This document shows positions 26,546-35,390 of a stretch of 64,000 bases of DNA, in pieces (positions within the stretch are counted from its first letter, which is position 1; the number at the start of each line of letters is the position of its first letter). Source of the stretch: Gammaproteobacteria bacterium (GTDB lineage: Bacteria > Pseudomonadota > Gammaproteobacteria > Pseudomonadales > UBA5518); the NCBI GenBank assembly GCA_016705365.1, contig JADIYI010000008.1:1736001-1800000 (forward strand). The letters are read 5' to 3'. The translations under genes were made by a program, and so were the position numbers. The notes beneath the pieces were generated by a model. The model was not told the DNA's origin, did no database searches, and saw only the letters and a program-made list of their open reading frames with translations.

Positions 26546-28762
26546 GTGGTCAGTATCCGCAAGGCACATTCGCTGGAGGCGGCTCCGGTGCGGGATGCGT
26601 GCGCCCTGCTGGAGAGGATTCCGGGCGTGGCGGATTTGCCGGGCAAGGAGCGCCTCGCCACGGCGCTCGAGCGGGTGCGTGCCGCCCATGCCGACGCCCC
26701 GGACGCTGCTGGCGCACGGGCGCTGGCTACCGCGCTCGATATCGTGGAAATCCTCGCGGCGCTCGGTCTCGATGCCGCGGCGCTGCTTGCGGGCATGCTG
26801 GTGGTGCCGCTGTTGCAGGGACGCATTGCGCTCGAGGAGATAGCGCTTGCGTGGGGCACCGAGGTCGCCGCGATCCTGTCCGGCGTGCAACGCATGGACG
26901 CGTTGCACGCGGTGACGGCCAATGCCAGCGGCGCAGGTTTCGCGAATCGCCAGCACCACGGCGAAAGTCTGCGCCGGATGCTGGTCTCGATGATCGACGA
27001 TCCGCGGGTCGCGCTGGTCAAGCTGGCCGAGCGGGTGCAGGGTCTGCGCGCGCTGGGCGCGACTGGCGATGGCGCGACCGCGCTGCGCGTCGCGCGCGAG
27101 GCGATGGATATCTACGCGCCGCTCGCCCATCGCCTCGGCGTGGGCCAATTGAAATGGGAGCTCGAGGACCTCGCGTTTCGCCATCTGCATCCGGCGGATT
27201 ACCGCGGGATTGCGGCCCTGCTGGACGAGAAGCGCCGCGATCGTGAACACTTCATCGCGGCAGCCGCCGAACGCCTCCAGCGGGCCCTGTCCGCCGCCGG
27301 CCTGCAGGCCGAAATATCGGGGCGGCCAAAGCACCTCTACAGTATCTGGGGCAAGATGCAGCGCAAGGGCATCGAGTTGTCCGAAGTCTATGATGTACGC
27401 GCGCTGCGGGTGCTGGTCGGGAGCGTGGCGGATTGCTATGCGACGCTCGGCGTGACGCACGGCCTGTGGCGCAACCTGCCGGGCGAGTTCGACGACTATA
27501 TCGCCAACCCCAAGGCCAATGGGTACCGCTCGCTGCATACCGCGGTGATCGGCGACGGCGGCAAGGTGCTGGAAGTGCAGATACGCACGCCGACGATGCA
27601 CCAGGAGGCGGAATTCGGCATCTGCGCGCATTGGCAGTACAAGAGTCCCGAGACCGGGGCGCAGCCGGGCGACGGCTACGACGAGAAGATTGGCTGGCTG
27701 CGCCAGGTGCTTGGCTGGGGCGAGGAGCTGGATGCCGGTGAATTGCTTTCCGAGCATCTGCGGCGCGAAGTCCGGGCGGAGCGCGTCTATGTGCTGACCC
27801 CGGAGGGGCATGTGGTGGATCTGCCACGCGGTGCCACACCGGTGGACTTCGCCTACCACGTGCACACCGGGCTCGGACACCATTGCCGTGGCGCCAAGGT
27901 CGACGGGCGCATCGTGAGCCTTGCCCATGCGCTGCAAACCGGGGAGCGCGTCGAGATCATCCGTGGCAAGAGCCCGGCACCGAATCGGGACTGGCTGCGC
28001 CAGGGCAATGATTTCGTGCACACCGCGCGCGCGCGCAGCAAGATCCGCCATTGGTTCCGGCACGAGAACCGCGAGCAGCTGATCGCCGCCGGCCGGGTTG
28101 TGCTCGAGCGCGAGCTGCGGCGCATGTCGCTCGCGCCACCGCCGGTGGCGAAGCTTGCGGCCGATCTCGGCTTCCCGGTCGTCGATGACATGCACGCGGC
28201 GCTCGGTGCGGGCGATATCGGCAATGCGCAGCTGCTGTCGGCGCTGGCACCCGCGAGTGATTTGCCGGCACCCGCAACCGTGGCGCGCGCAGCGCGGCGC
28301 AAGCCATCGGCGGGAATGGTCGCCGTTGCCGGGATCGGCAATGTACTGACCCATTTCGCCCGCTGTTGCAAACCGCTGCCGGGCGATCCGATAGCCGGCT
28401 ACGTGACCGCGGGACATGGCGTGAGCGTGCACCGGCGCGAATGCGCCAAGCTGTTGTCGCTGGCCGGAGCCAATCCGGCGCGCATGATCGAGGTCAATTG
28501 GCAGCGGGAACAGCCGCGCAGTCACGCCGTGGACCTGGTGGTACGTGCCCACGACCGCCCCGGTCTGCTCAAGGATATCGTCACGCTGCTTGGCAACGAA
28601 CGCGTCAACGTGCTCGATCTCGGCACCGTGGTCGATCGTGTACGCTACATCGCTACCGTGCGCCTGACGGTTGAAGTGGCTTCGCTGGAGGCGCTCGGGC
28701 GCATCCTGGAAAAGCTGGCGCGTCTGAGCGGGGTGTTTGCGGCGCGCCGCCATACGGAATGA
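26546..28762 (+). CDS. relA: GTP pyrophosphokinase RelA
   Basis: The ribosome-associated (p)ppGpp synthetase of the stringent response. At 738 residues, the N-terminal HD hydrolase domain is degenerate: LLAGMLVVPLLQG replaces the metal-binding His-Asp motif of SpoT, so it should be synthesis-only. The synthetase domain carries GRPKHLYSIWGKMQ, YDVRALRVLV and EFDDYIANPKANGYRSLHTAV. A TGS domain (VYVLTPEGHVVDLPRGATPVDFAYHVH) and a C-terminal ACT domain follow. It is coupled to cysM upstream and mazG downstream. Confidence 0.95.
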   Translation: MVSIRKAHSLEAAPVRDACALLERIPGVADLPGKERLATALERVRAAHADAPDAAGARALATALDIVEILAALGLDAAALLAGMLVVPLLQGRIALEEIALAWGTEVAAILSGVQRMDALHAVTANASGAGFANRQHHGESLRRMLVSMIDDPRVALVKLAERVQGLRALGATGDGATALRVAREAMDIYAPLAHRLGVGQLKWELEDLAFRHLHPADYRGIAALLDEKRRDREHFIAAAAERLQRALSAAGLQAEISGRPKHLYSIWGKMQRKGIELSEVYDVRALRVLVGSVADCYATLGVTHGLWRNLPGEFDDYIANPKANGYRSLHTAVIGDGGKVLEVQIRTPTMHQEAEFGICAHWQYKSPETGAQPGDGYDEKIGWLRQVLGWGEELDAGELLSEHLRREVRAERVYVLTPEGHVVDLPRGATPVDFAYHVHTGLGHHCRGAKVDGRIVSLAHALQTGERVEIIRGKSPAPNRDWLRQGNDFVHTARARSKIRHWFRHENREQLIAAGRVVLERELRRMSLAPPPVAKLAADLGFPVVDDMHAALGAGDIGNAQLLSALAPASDLPAPATVARAARRKPSAGMVAVAGIGNVLTHFARCCKPLPGDPIAGYVTAGHGVSVHRRECAKLLSLAGANPARMIEVNWQREQPRSHAVDLVVRAHDRPGLLKDIVTLLGNERVNVLDLGTVVDRVRYIATVRLTVEVASLEALGRILEKLARLSGVFAARRHTE

Positions 28763-28776
28763 GGCGAGGGAGAATC

Positions 28777-29595
28777 ATGAACCGGTACGCAATGGCGGAA
28801 TTGCGCGAACTGATGCGGCGATTGCGCGATCCGGAGACGGGCTGCCCCTGGGACCTGCGCCAGGATCGGCAAAGCCTGCTCCCGCACACGCTCGAGGAGG
28901 TCTACGAACTGGCCGATGCGCTGGAACGGGGCGACAGCACGCAGGTTTGCGACGAGCTCGGCGACTACCTGTTCCAGGCGGTGTTCCAGGCCCAGATCGC
29001 CGCCGAGCGCGGCGAATTCGATTTCGACGATGTGACGCACGGCATCGTCGCGAAACTGCTGCGCCGGCACCCGCACGTGTTTCCCGACGGCACGCTCGGG
29101 AGCCGGCGCCCGCCCGGCCCGGCGCCTGACACCCGCGCCATCCGCGAGCGCTGGGAGAGCATCAAGGAGGGCGACCGGCGCGAGCGCAAGCTCGATGGCC
29201 TGCTCGATGATGTGCCGGCGGCGTTGCCGGCACTGCAGCGGGCCGGGAAACTGCAGCGCCGTGCCGCGCGCGGCGGTTTCGACTGGCCCGACAGCGCCGG
29301 TGTGATCAGAAAACTCGAGGAGGAACTCGGCGAGTTGCGCGCGGCGATGGAGCATGGCGCGGCGGCCGAGCGCGAAGAGGAACTCGGCGACCTGCTGTTC
29401 TGTTGCGTCAACCTCGCGCGCCATCTCGGGCTCGATGCGGAGATCGCCCTGCGCGGGGCGAACAACAAGTTCGAGCGGCGCTTTCGCGCCATCGAAAGCG
29501 CGCTCGCGGAGCATGGCCAGCGCGTCGGGGATTGCGATGCGCAGACGCTCGACAGGCTGTGGGAAGAGGCAAAGACGCGCTGTCGCCAGGGCTGA
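28777..29595 (+). CDS. mazG: Nucleoside triphosphate pyrophosphohydrolase MazG
   Basis: Hydrolyses NTPs to NMPs. The two tandem MazG domains carry acidic motifs: the first PHTLEEVYELADALE with ELGDYLFQAVF, the second KLEEELGELRAAM with EEELGDLLFCCVNLARHL. RDPETGCPWDLRQ at the N-terminus is diagnostic. The ATG at 28777 after GAGGGAG is preferred to the ATG at 28759 that overlaps the relA stop. Linkage to relA is conserved and fits a role in nucleotide stress. Confidence 0.94.
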   Translation: MNRYAMAELRELMRRLRDPETGCPWDLRQDRQSLLPHTLEEVYELADALERGDSTQVCDELGDYLFQAVFQAQIAAERGEFDFDDVTHGIVAKLLRRHPHVFPDGTLGSRRPPGPAPDTRAIRERWESIKEGDRRERKLDGLLDDVPAALPALQRAGKLQRRAARGGFDWPDSAGVIRKLEEELGELRAAMEHGAAAEREEELGDLLFCCVNLARHLGLDAEIALRGANNKFERRFRAIESALAEHGQRVGDCDAQTLDRLWEEAKTRCRQG

Positions 29596-29713
29596 GACCG
29601 GCGCCTCCGAGCTTGTTATCGGGCAGGCTCCTGTGTAATGTTCGCGCAGTTTCGGCTGTTGCCACACACCAGATCGCGCCCGCGCAGCGCGTGATCCTGT
29701 CGGGAGACTATGC

Positions 29714-30358
29714 ATGCGCGTGATTCTTTTGGGCGCTCCGGGCGCCGGTAAAGGGACCCAGGCACAATTCATCATGAAGCATTACGGGGTGCCGCAGGTT
29801 TCGACCGGCGACATGCTGCGGGCGGCGGTCAAGGAAGGCAGCGCGCTGGGTGCGCAGGTGAAGGAAATCATGGCCAGCGGTCAGCTGGTTTCCGACGACA
29901 TCATCATTGCGCTGGTCAAGGATCGCATCCAGCGCGAGGATTGCCGCAACGGCTTCCTGTTCGACGGCTTTCCGCGCACCATTCCCCAGGCCGAGGCGCT
30001 GAAGCGCGCCGCCGTGAAGATCGATCACGTGGTAGAGATCGACGTACCTGACGCGGTCATCATCGGGCGCCTCACCGGGCGTCGCGTGCACCCGGCATCG
30101 GGGCGCGTATACCACCTCGAGCACAATCCGCCGCGGCAGGCGGGGCGTGATGACGTCAGCGGCGAGGAACTGGTGCAGCGCGAGGACGATCGCGAGGAAA
30201 CCGTCCGTGAACGGATCGCCGTCTATCACGACCAGACCGCGCGGCTGGTCGGCTATTACCGCTCGGAGCAGGCCAACGGTACCGCGTATCACCGGATCGA
30301 GGGTGTGGGCAGCGTCGAGGAGATCCGCGCACGGATACTGGCCGCGCTTGGCGACTGA
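29714..30358 (+). CDS. adk: Adenylate kinase
   Basis: Converts AMP and ATP to two ADP. The 214-residue long form has the P-loop GAPGAGKGTQ, the AMP site STGDMLRAAV, FDGFPRTIPQAE and the LID domain TGRRVHPASGRVYH. The LID lacks the four zinc cysteines, as in most Gram-negatives. The ATG at 29714 is immediately before MRVILLGAPG. hemH starts 14 bp after its stop. Confidence 0.97.
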   Translation: MRVILLGAPGAGKGTQAQFIMKHYGVPQVSTGDMLRAAVKEGSALGAQVKEIMASGQLVSDDIIIALVKDRIQREDCRNGFLFDGFPRTIPQAEALKRAAVKIDHVVEIDVPDAVIIGRLTGRRVHPASGRVYHLEHNPPRQAGRDDVSGEELVQREDDREETVRERIAVYHDQTARLVGYYRSEQANGTAYHRIEGVGSVEEIRARILAALGD

Positions 30359-30371
30359 TGCGCGCGATGCC

Positions 30372-31379
30372 ATGGCCGATCCCGACTGGCAGCCGCCGAG
30401 CGCGGTCATCCTGGTCAATCTCGGCACGCCACGCGCAGCCACGCCACGGGCGGTAGCGCGCTTTCTCGCCGAATTTCTCTCCGACCGGCGCGTCGTGGAA
30501 TTACCGCGGCTGTTGTGGCAGCCGATTCTTCGCGGTATCGTCATTCCGCTGCGCGCACGTCGCGTCGCCCACGCCTACCAATCGATCTGGGAGCAGGATT
30601 CGCCGTTGCGGGCGATCAGCGAACGCCAGCGCGAGGGTCTGCAACGCCTGCTGAGTGCCGAGTTCGGGTCGCGCGCTCCGTGGGTACGTCTCGCGATGAG
30701 CTACCAGGGTCCGCGCATCGATGAGGTGGTGCGCGAGTGCCTGCGGCGTGGCGTCGAGCGCATCTGCGTGCTGCCCCTCTACCCGCAGTATTCAGCCACG
30801 ACTACCGCGGCGGTGTTCGATCAGCTGTGTCATTTCATGATCGGGGAGCGCCTGCTGCCCCATCTGCATCTGGTGCGTGACTATCACGACAGTCCCGCGT
30901 ATATCGGCGCGCTGGCCGCCAGTGTGCGTGATCACTGGCAGATGCACGGTCGCGCACAACGCCTGCTGATGTCGTTTCACGGTATTCCCGAGGCAAATGT
31001 TCGCAAGGGCGATCCCTATGCACGGCAGTGCGAGCGCACTGCCGCGTTGCTGGCAGCTGCGCTCGGGCTGGCGCCGGATGCCTGGTCGCTCGCCTACCAG
31101 TCACGCTTCGGACGCGCGCGCTGGTTGCAGCCGTATACGAGCGAAACGCTGGCGGCACTCGCGCGCGACGGCACGCACTCGGTCGATGTGATCTGTCCGG
31201 CGTTCGCGGCCGATTGTCTCGAGACGCTGGAGGAAATGGCGGTGGAGAACCGCGCGGTTTTCATCGGCAACGGCGGAACACAGTACCGCTTCATCGCCTG
31301 CCTCAACGATCGCGACGATCATCTGCGCATGCTGCGACAACTGATCGATCACAGCGGATGTATCGTCGACGCACCATGA
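30372..31379 (+). CDS. hemH: Ferrochelatase
   Basis: Inserts iron into protoporphyrin IX, the last step of protoheme synthesis. VILVNLGTPRAATPRAVARFLAEFLSD opens the protein. The catalytic His is in LMSFHGIPEANVRKGDPY, and the C-terminal acidic site is FAADCLETLEEMAVENR. YPQYSATTTAAVFDQL is also typical. The 335-residue length is normal, and no C-terminal Fe-S cluster extension is evident. Confidence 0.95.
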   Translation: MADPDWQPPSAVILVNLGTPRAATPRAVARFLAEFLSDRRVVELPRLLWQPILRGIVIPLRARRVAHAYQSIWEQDSPLRAISERQREGLQRLLSAEFGSRAPWVRLAMSYQGPRIDEVVRECLRRGVERICVLPLYPQYSATTTAAVFDQLCHFMIGERLLPHLHLVRDYHDSPAYIGALAASVRDHWQMHGRAQRLLMSFHGIPEANVRKGDPYARQCERTAALLAAALGLAPDAWSLAYQSRFGRARWLQPYTSETLAALARDGTHSVDVICPAFAADCLETLEEMAVENRAVFIGNGGTQYRFIACLNDRDDHLRMLRQLIDHSGCIVDAP

Positions 31380-31427
31380 TATCGCTGCTCCAGATCAATT
31401 AATTTTTGCGTGTATCCGCGCTTCATG

Positions 31428-31456
31428 TTGAAGCGGCATAGGCGAAGTGCTATTTT
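31428..31456 (+). promoter_or_regulatory. Candidate sigma-70 promoter for histone-like gene
   Basis: TTGAAG (31428-31433) and TATTTT (31451-31456) are separated by 17 bp in the AT-richer gap after hemH. The predicted start site is about 60 bp before the ribosome-binding site AAAGGAGA. Confidence 0.45.
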
Positions 31457-31523
31457 GCATGCGGGTTTGCAGTACGTTGATGTTGACCACCACGATCTCG
31501 ATCCCGATTAACAAAGGAGACTA

Positions 31524-31937
31524 ATGATGGCAATTGCCAGGAAAGCAGCGGCGAAAAAGCCGGCAGCGAAGAAAGCCGCGGTGAAAAAAGTCGCCGCGAA
31601 AAAACCGGCGGCAAAAAAGGCGCGCGCCGTGAAGAAAAAACCACGCCTGACGATTGGCGAGCGGATCATGAAGCTCGAGCAGGATGCCGAGAAGCAGCTC
31701 AAGCAGATGGCCAATGCACTCGAGAAGCGTGCCAAGGCGGATCTGCGCAAGGCGATCGCCCGGTTCGAGGACAAGTGGCTGAAGGAGCGCAAGAAAGCCA
31801 ACTCCAAGCGTCTCGTGGCAGTGAAGAAGCGTCACGTCACGAAACTGAAAGCGGTCAAGAAGAAGGCTACCGCCAAGCGCAAGCCTGCGGCGCGCCGGGC
31901 ACGCAAGACGGCTGCGGCACCTGCTGCGTCATCCTGA
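31524..31937 (+). CDS. Histone H1-like Lys/Ala-rich protein
   Basis: A 136-137 residue highly basic protein. Residues 1-40 are KPAAKKAA-type repeats, 45-90 form a charged predicted coiled coil (ERIMKLEQDAEKQLKQMANALEKRAKADLRKAI), and the C-terminus is again Lys/Ala/Arg-rich. The composition resembles AlgP/H1-like nucleoid proteins and the phasin tail. A strong AAGGAG-type ribosome-binding site precedes tandem ATGs at 31524 and 31527. It has its own promoter-like and terminator elements, so it is probably monocistronic. A DNA-binding role is inferred from composition. Confidence 0.75.
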   Translation: MMAIARKAAAKKPAAKKAAVKKVAAKKPAAKKARAVKKKPRLTIGERIMKLEQDAEKQLKQMANALEKRAKADLRKAIARFEDKWLKERKKANSKRLVAVKKRHVTKLKAVKKKATAKRKPAARRARKTAAAPAASS

Positions 31938-31963
31938 TCAACTCACCCGGTTCGCTCCGGGTC

Positions 31964-32001
31964 AAGGCCCGCCATCCCGCTCATCCGGGATGGCGGGCCT
32001 T
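31964..32001. terminator. Strong intrinsic-type terminator hairpin
   Basis: AAGGCCCGCCATCCCG and CGGGATGGCGGGCCTT are perfect 16-bp arms around a 6-nt loop, followed by TTCGCTTTC. It closes the histone-like gene. A smaller hairpin (ACCCGG/CCGGGT) lies just before it at 31945-31962. Confidence 0.8.
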
Positions 32002-32058
32002 TCGCTTTCAGGGCACGATGTTGTCCTGCACTACCTTCCCGCAATGATCGTGTAATCC

Positions 32059-32760
32059 ATGCCGCGCATTCTTGCCATGGAAACCTCGGGTACGCTGTGT
32101 TCGGTCGCGATCGGCGATGGCAGCTTCGTCGAGGAGTCGAACCTCGTGCGCCCGCGCGAACACCATGCGTTGATCCTGCCGATGGTGGCGCAACTGCTGG
32201 CGCGCTGCGGCTGGTCGCTGCGCGAACTCGATGCCATCGCGTTCGGGCGCGGACCGGGTTCGTTTACCGGGCTGCGCATTGCCGCGAGCACCGTGCAGGG
32301 ACTCGCATTCGGCAGCGAGCTCCCGGTCATCCCGGTTTCCTCTCTCGATGCGCTGGCCACCGGTGCGCATGAAGCACTTGCGCAAACTCCGGCGATGGAA
32401 ACGATCGTGGCGGCGGTCGATGCGCACATGGGCGAACTGTACGCGGCGGTTTACGATCGCGGTCCGCGCGGCGTTTGTGCGCGAGTGAAGGAAGGCGTGT
32501 GGCGCGTCGCGGCATTCGATGTGCTGGGCGGCTGCGATCCGCGCACGACGGCGCTGGCCGGAGATGCATGGAGTATCTATCCGCAACTGCTGGCGGCGGA
32601 TGCGCCTGTGGTGGTCGATGCGGCGGCCCATGCACGCCACGTGCTGCGCCTGGCGGCGGATATCGACCCACGAGACTGGCTCGATCCGGCGCAGGCGGAG
32701 CCGGTTTACCTGCGCGGCGTGTCGGTATGGAAGAAGAGCGCCGAGCAGCCGCGACGCTGA
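32059..32760 (+). CDS. tsaB: tRNA threonylcarbamoyladenosine factor TsaB
   Basis: TsaB forms the TsaBDE complex that makes t6A37 in ANN-decoding tRNAs. The 233 residues have ASKHA-fold motifs: ILAMETSGTLCSVAIGDG, the H-containing RPREHHALILPMV, and AIAFGRGPGSFTGLRIAASTVQGLAFG. It starts 57 bp after the terminator, so it likely has its own promoter. In Pseudomonas tsaB is also near adk. Confidence 0.94.
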   Translation: MPRILAMETSGTLCSVAIGDGSFVEESNLVRPREHHALILPMVAQLLARCGWSLRELDAIAFGRGPGSFTGLRIAASTVQGLAFGSELPVIPVSSLDALATGAHEALAQTPAMETIVAAVDAHMGELYAAVYDRGPRGVCARVKEGVWRVAAFDVLGGCDPRTTALAGDAWSIYPQLLAADAPVVVDAAAHARHVLRLAADIDPRDWLDPAQAEPVYLRGVSVWKKSAEQPRR

Positions 32761-32805
32761 AGTCGCGGGGCATCGGTGGCGGGCTGATTTTCGGCGCCGC
32801 TGCTT

Positions 32806-32814
32806 TGGTATACT
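32806..32814 (+). promoter_or_regulatory. Candidate extended -10 promoter before the 93-residue gene
   Basis: TGGTATACT combines an extended TGn element with TATACT, about 42 bp before the next start codon. No strong -35 box is visible, which is tolerated for extended -10 promoters. Confidence 0.4.
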
Positions 32815-32856
32815 GCACCCCGTCCCGGGCGTGACAGGCGTACAGGCAGACCCACG

Positions 32857-33138
32857 ATGAAGATTCCCTCCGGCGTAGCCGGTACCGATGCGCTACTTGC
32901 GCGCCGCGGTTTCGCGCAATCGCGGAGCCGCGATACGCGCATCGAGGACGCGCAGTACGAGGCGGTTCCGGTGCGTTCGGGCGCCGCTCCGCGCAGCGCG
33001 CGCCTGCAGGCGACGGCGGTGATCGAAGCCCTGCAGGGGCCGGGCAGTTCGGCGGTGGGCACCTACCTCTACGTGCAGCGCAACAGCGCTGTCGATGCAC
33101 TCGATAACGGGATTGCCGGCATCGATGTCTATGTCTGA
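32857..33138 (+). CDS. Small hypothetical protein (93 aa)
   Basis: Not recognised. The protein is soluble, Ala/Arg-rich and lacks a signal peptide or membrane helix. Visible segments are ARLQATAVIEALQGPGSSAVGTYLYVQ and the C-terminal GIAGIDVYV. The ending in IDVYV and the small size resemble short conserved proteins I recall from Pseudomonas, without a named function. It lies between an extended -10 element and a hairpin that begins at its stop codon, so it looks like a real single-gene unit. Confidence 0.6.
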   Translation: MKIPSGVAGTDALLARRGFAQSRSRDTRIEDAQYEAVPVRSGAAPRSARLQATAVIEALQGPGSSAVGTYLYVQRNSAVDALDNGIAGIDVYV

Positions 33139-33180
33139 TCGGCGCGCGTTGCGCGAGCGCCGATCCGCCCTCCCGTTTTT
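33137..33180 (+). terminator. Terminator-like hairpin after the 93-residue gene
   Basis: GATCGGCGC (33137-33145) and GCGCCGATC (33157-33165) form perfect 9-bp arms. A TTTTT run follows at 33176-33180, 10 nt after the stem. The first arm overlaps the stop codon. Confidence 0.55.
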
Positions 33181-33189
33181 CCCCGCAGG

Positions 33190-34092
33190 ATGAAGCACAT
33201 GACACGCGTGGCGTTTATCGGCCTGGGAGTCATGGGATACCCGATGGCCGGTCACCTGGCGCGCGCCGGTTACCAGGTCGTGGTGTTCAATCGCGACCCC
33301 GCCAAGTCACGGCGCTGGGTCGCCGAATACGGTGGCGAAGCGAGCACGGCTGCGGCGCGGGCCACGCCCGGTGCGCACGCGGTGTTCTGCTGTCTCGGCA
33401 ATGACCAGAGCGTGCGCGAGGTGGTGCTCGGAGAAAACGGCCTGCTCGCCGCGATGGAGCCCGGCGCGGTGCTGGTCGATCACACCACGGCCTCCGCGGG
33501 TCTCGCCCGCGAGCTCGAGCGCGCGGCTGCGCAGTACTCGATCGGCTTTGTCGATGCGCCGGTATCCGGTGGCGAGGCCGGTGCACGCAAAGGCATCCTC
33601 ACGGTGATGGCCGGAGGCAGTGCGGAAAATTTTGCCAGGATCGAGCCGATGCTCGGTGCCTATGCGCGCCGCGCGCGCCTGATCGGCGCGGCGGGTGCCG
33701 GGCAGCTCGCCAAGATGGTCAACCAGATCTGCATCGCGGGCGTGGTGCAAGGGCTTGCGGAAGGTCTGCACTTCGGGCGCGCCGCCGGTCTCGACATGCA
33801 GGCCGTGATCGAGGTGATTTCCGCGGGTGCCGCGCAGTCCTGGCAGATGGAGAATCGCCACCACACGATGCTGGCCGGCGAGTACCGTCACGGCTTCGCG
33901 GTCGACTGGATGCGCAAGGACCTGGGGATGGTGCTCGAGGAAGCGCGCAACAACGGGGCCAGCCTGCCGTTGACGGCGCTGGTGGATCAGTTTTATGCCG
34001 AGGTTCAGGCGCTGGGTGGCGGGCGCTGGGATACCTCGAGCCTGCTGGCGCGACTGGAGTGCACCGCAGCGGATGGCAGGGAGAGCAAGTGA
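33190..34092 (+). CDS. Beta-hydroxyacid dehydrogenase (3-hydroxyisobutyrate DH family)
   Basis: A 300-residue NAD(P)-dependent dehydrogenase. The Rossmann motif is FIGLGVMGYPMAGHLARAG, the substrate-binding motif DAPVSGGEAGARKGIL, the catalytic-Lys segment GQLAKMVNQICIAG, and the C-terminal domain holds DLGMVLEEARNNG. The exact acid (3-hydroxyisobutyrate, tartronate semialdehyde or another) cannot be told. FNRDPAK after the second strand suggests NADP. The ATG at 33190 is used; 33199 is possible. The stop overlaps the apeB start by one base. Confidence 0.85.
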   Translation: MKHMTRVAFIGLGVMGYPMAGHLARAGYQVVVFNRDPAKSRRWVAEYGGEASTAAARATPGAHAVFCCLGNDQSVREVVLGENGLLAAMEPGAVLVDHTTASAGLARELERAAAQYSIGFVDAPVSGGEAGARKGILTVMAGGSAENFARIEPMLGAYARRARLIGAAGAGQLAKMVNQICIAGVVQGLAEGLHFGRAAGLDMQAVIEVISAGAAQSWQMENRHHTMLAGEYRHGFAVDWMRKDLGMVLEEARNNGASLPLTALVDQFYAEVQALGGGRWDTSSLLARLECTAADGRESK

Positions 34093-35390
34093 TGAACATG
34101 ACCCAGGAACAATTCGGCGCCGGCCTGCTGGCCTTTCTGCGCCGCTCGCCGACGCCCTACCACGCCGCGGGCAACCTCGCTCTGCTGCTGGAGGCGCGCG
34201 GATTCCGCGAACTGCGCGAAGCCGATGCCTGGCATATCGAGAGTGGCGGTCGCTATTTCGTGCGGCGCAACGGTTCCTCGCTGATTGCGTTCGTGCGCGG
34301 ACGTGGCGCGCCGGAAGAGGCCGGTCTGCGCCTGGTCGGCGCGCACACGGACAGCCCCTGTCTGAAGCTGAAACCGCAACCGGAATTGCGCCGTCACGGA
34401 TTCCTGCAGCTCGCGGTCGAGGTCTATGGCGGCGCGTTGCTCAACCCCTGGTTCGATCGCGACCTGTCGATCGCGGGCCGTGTCAGTTTCGCAACCGCGT
34501 CGGGCGTTTCCCATACGCTGATCGATTTCCGCGATCCGGTGGCGATAATTCCCAACCTGGCGATACACCTCGATCGCGAGGCCAATGGCGGGCGCGCGGT
34601 CAACGCCCAGAACCACCTGCCCGCGCTGTTGGCGCTCGATGGCAGCGAGCCGCGCGACTTTCCCGTGATACTGCGTGACCGGCTGCTGGCCGAACACCCC
34701 GCTTGCGGGGCCGAGCGGGTGCTCGATTTCGAACTTTCCCTTTACGATACGCAGCCGCCGGCGCTGGTCGGACTGCATCGCGAATTCATTGCCGGTGCGC
34801 GGCTCGACAACCTGCTGAGCTGCTATGCCGGTGCGATTGCGCTCGGCGAGAGCGATGGCGATTCGAGCGCGGTGCTGGTGTGCAGCGATCACGAGGAGGT
34901 GGGCAGCACCTCCGCGATCGGTGCGCGTGGTCCGATGCTGAGTTCCCTGCTGGCGCGGATGCTGCCCGATCGCGAGGCGCGCGAGCGCGCCATCGCCGGT
35001 TCGATGCTGGTTTCGGCCGACAATGCCCATGGCATCCATCCCAATTTCGCCGACAAGCACGATGCCAATCACGGGCCGCTGCTGAATGCGGGGCCGGTGA
35101 TAAAGGTCAACACCAGCCAGCGCTACGCGACCAGCAGCGAGACGGCGGCGTTGTTCCGCTGGCTGTGCGAGGCGGAAGGCGTACCGGTGCAGAGTTTCTC
35201 GGTACGCAGCGACATGGGTTGCGGCAGCACCATCGGCCCGTTGATCGCGGCCAACACCGGGGTGCGCACCATCGATGTAGGCGTGCCGACGTTTGCCATG
35301 CATTCGCCGCGCGAACTGGCAGGCTGCAACGATCTGTACGGCCTGGCGCGGGTGTTGACGCGCTTTTACGGGACCAGCCGGCTGACCTAA
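34092..35390 (+). CDS. apeB: M18-family aminopeptidase
   Basis: A cytosolic metallo-aminopeptidase preferring acidic N-termini. Metal and catalytic motifs are all visible: VGAHTDSPCLKLKP, ARLDNLLSCYAG, VCSDHEEVGSTSAIGARG, DMGCGSTIGP and the final TFAMHSPRELAG. The 432-residue length is normal. The TAA stop overlaps the beginning of the repeat leader AAAAGGGGACAG, so the element borders directly on the coding end. Only the last residues (TSRLT) could have been altered. Confidence 0.93.
   Translation: MNMTQEQFGAGLLAFLRRSPTPYHAAGNLALLLEARGFRELREADAWHIESGGRYFVRRNGSSLIAFVRGRGAPEEAGLRLVGAHTDSPCLKLKPQPELRRHGFLQLAVEVYGGALLNPWFDRDLSIAGRVSFATASGVSHTLIDFRDPVAIIPNLAIHLDREANGGRAVNAQNHLPALLALDGSEPRDFPVILRDRLLAEHPACGAERVLDFELSLYDTQPPALVGLHREFIAGARLDNLLSCYAGAIALGESDGDSSAVLVCSDHEEVGSTSAIGARGPMLSSLLARMLPDREARERAIAGSMLVSADNAHGIHPNFADKHDANHGPLLNAGPVIKVNTSQRYATSSETAALFRWLCEAEGVPVQSFSVRSDMGCGSTIGPLIAANTGVRTIDVGVPTFAMHSPRELAGCNDLYGLARVLTRFYGTSRLT

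Noticed and set aside
26513..28753. Long minus-strand frame opposite relA
   Set aside because: It is the antisense shadow of relA, whose synthetase, TGS and ACT motifs are clear.
29613..29639. Promoter for adk (TTGTTA with TGTAAT)
   Set aside because: The spacer is only 15 bp and the match is weak, so it was not listed as a feature.
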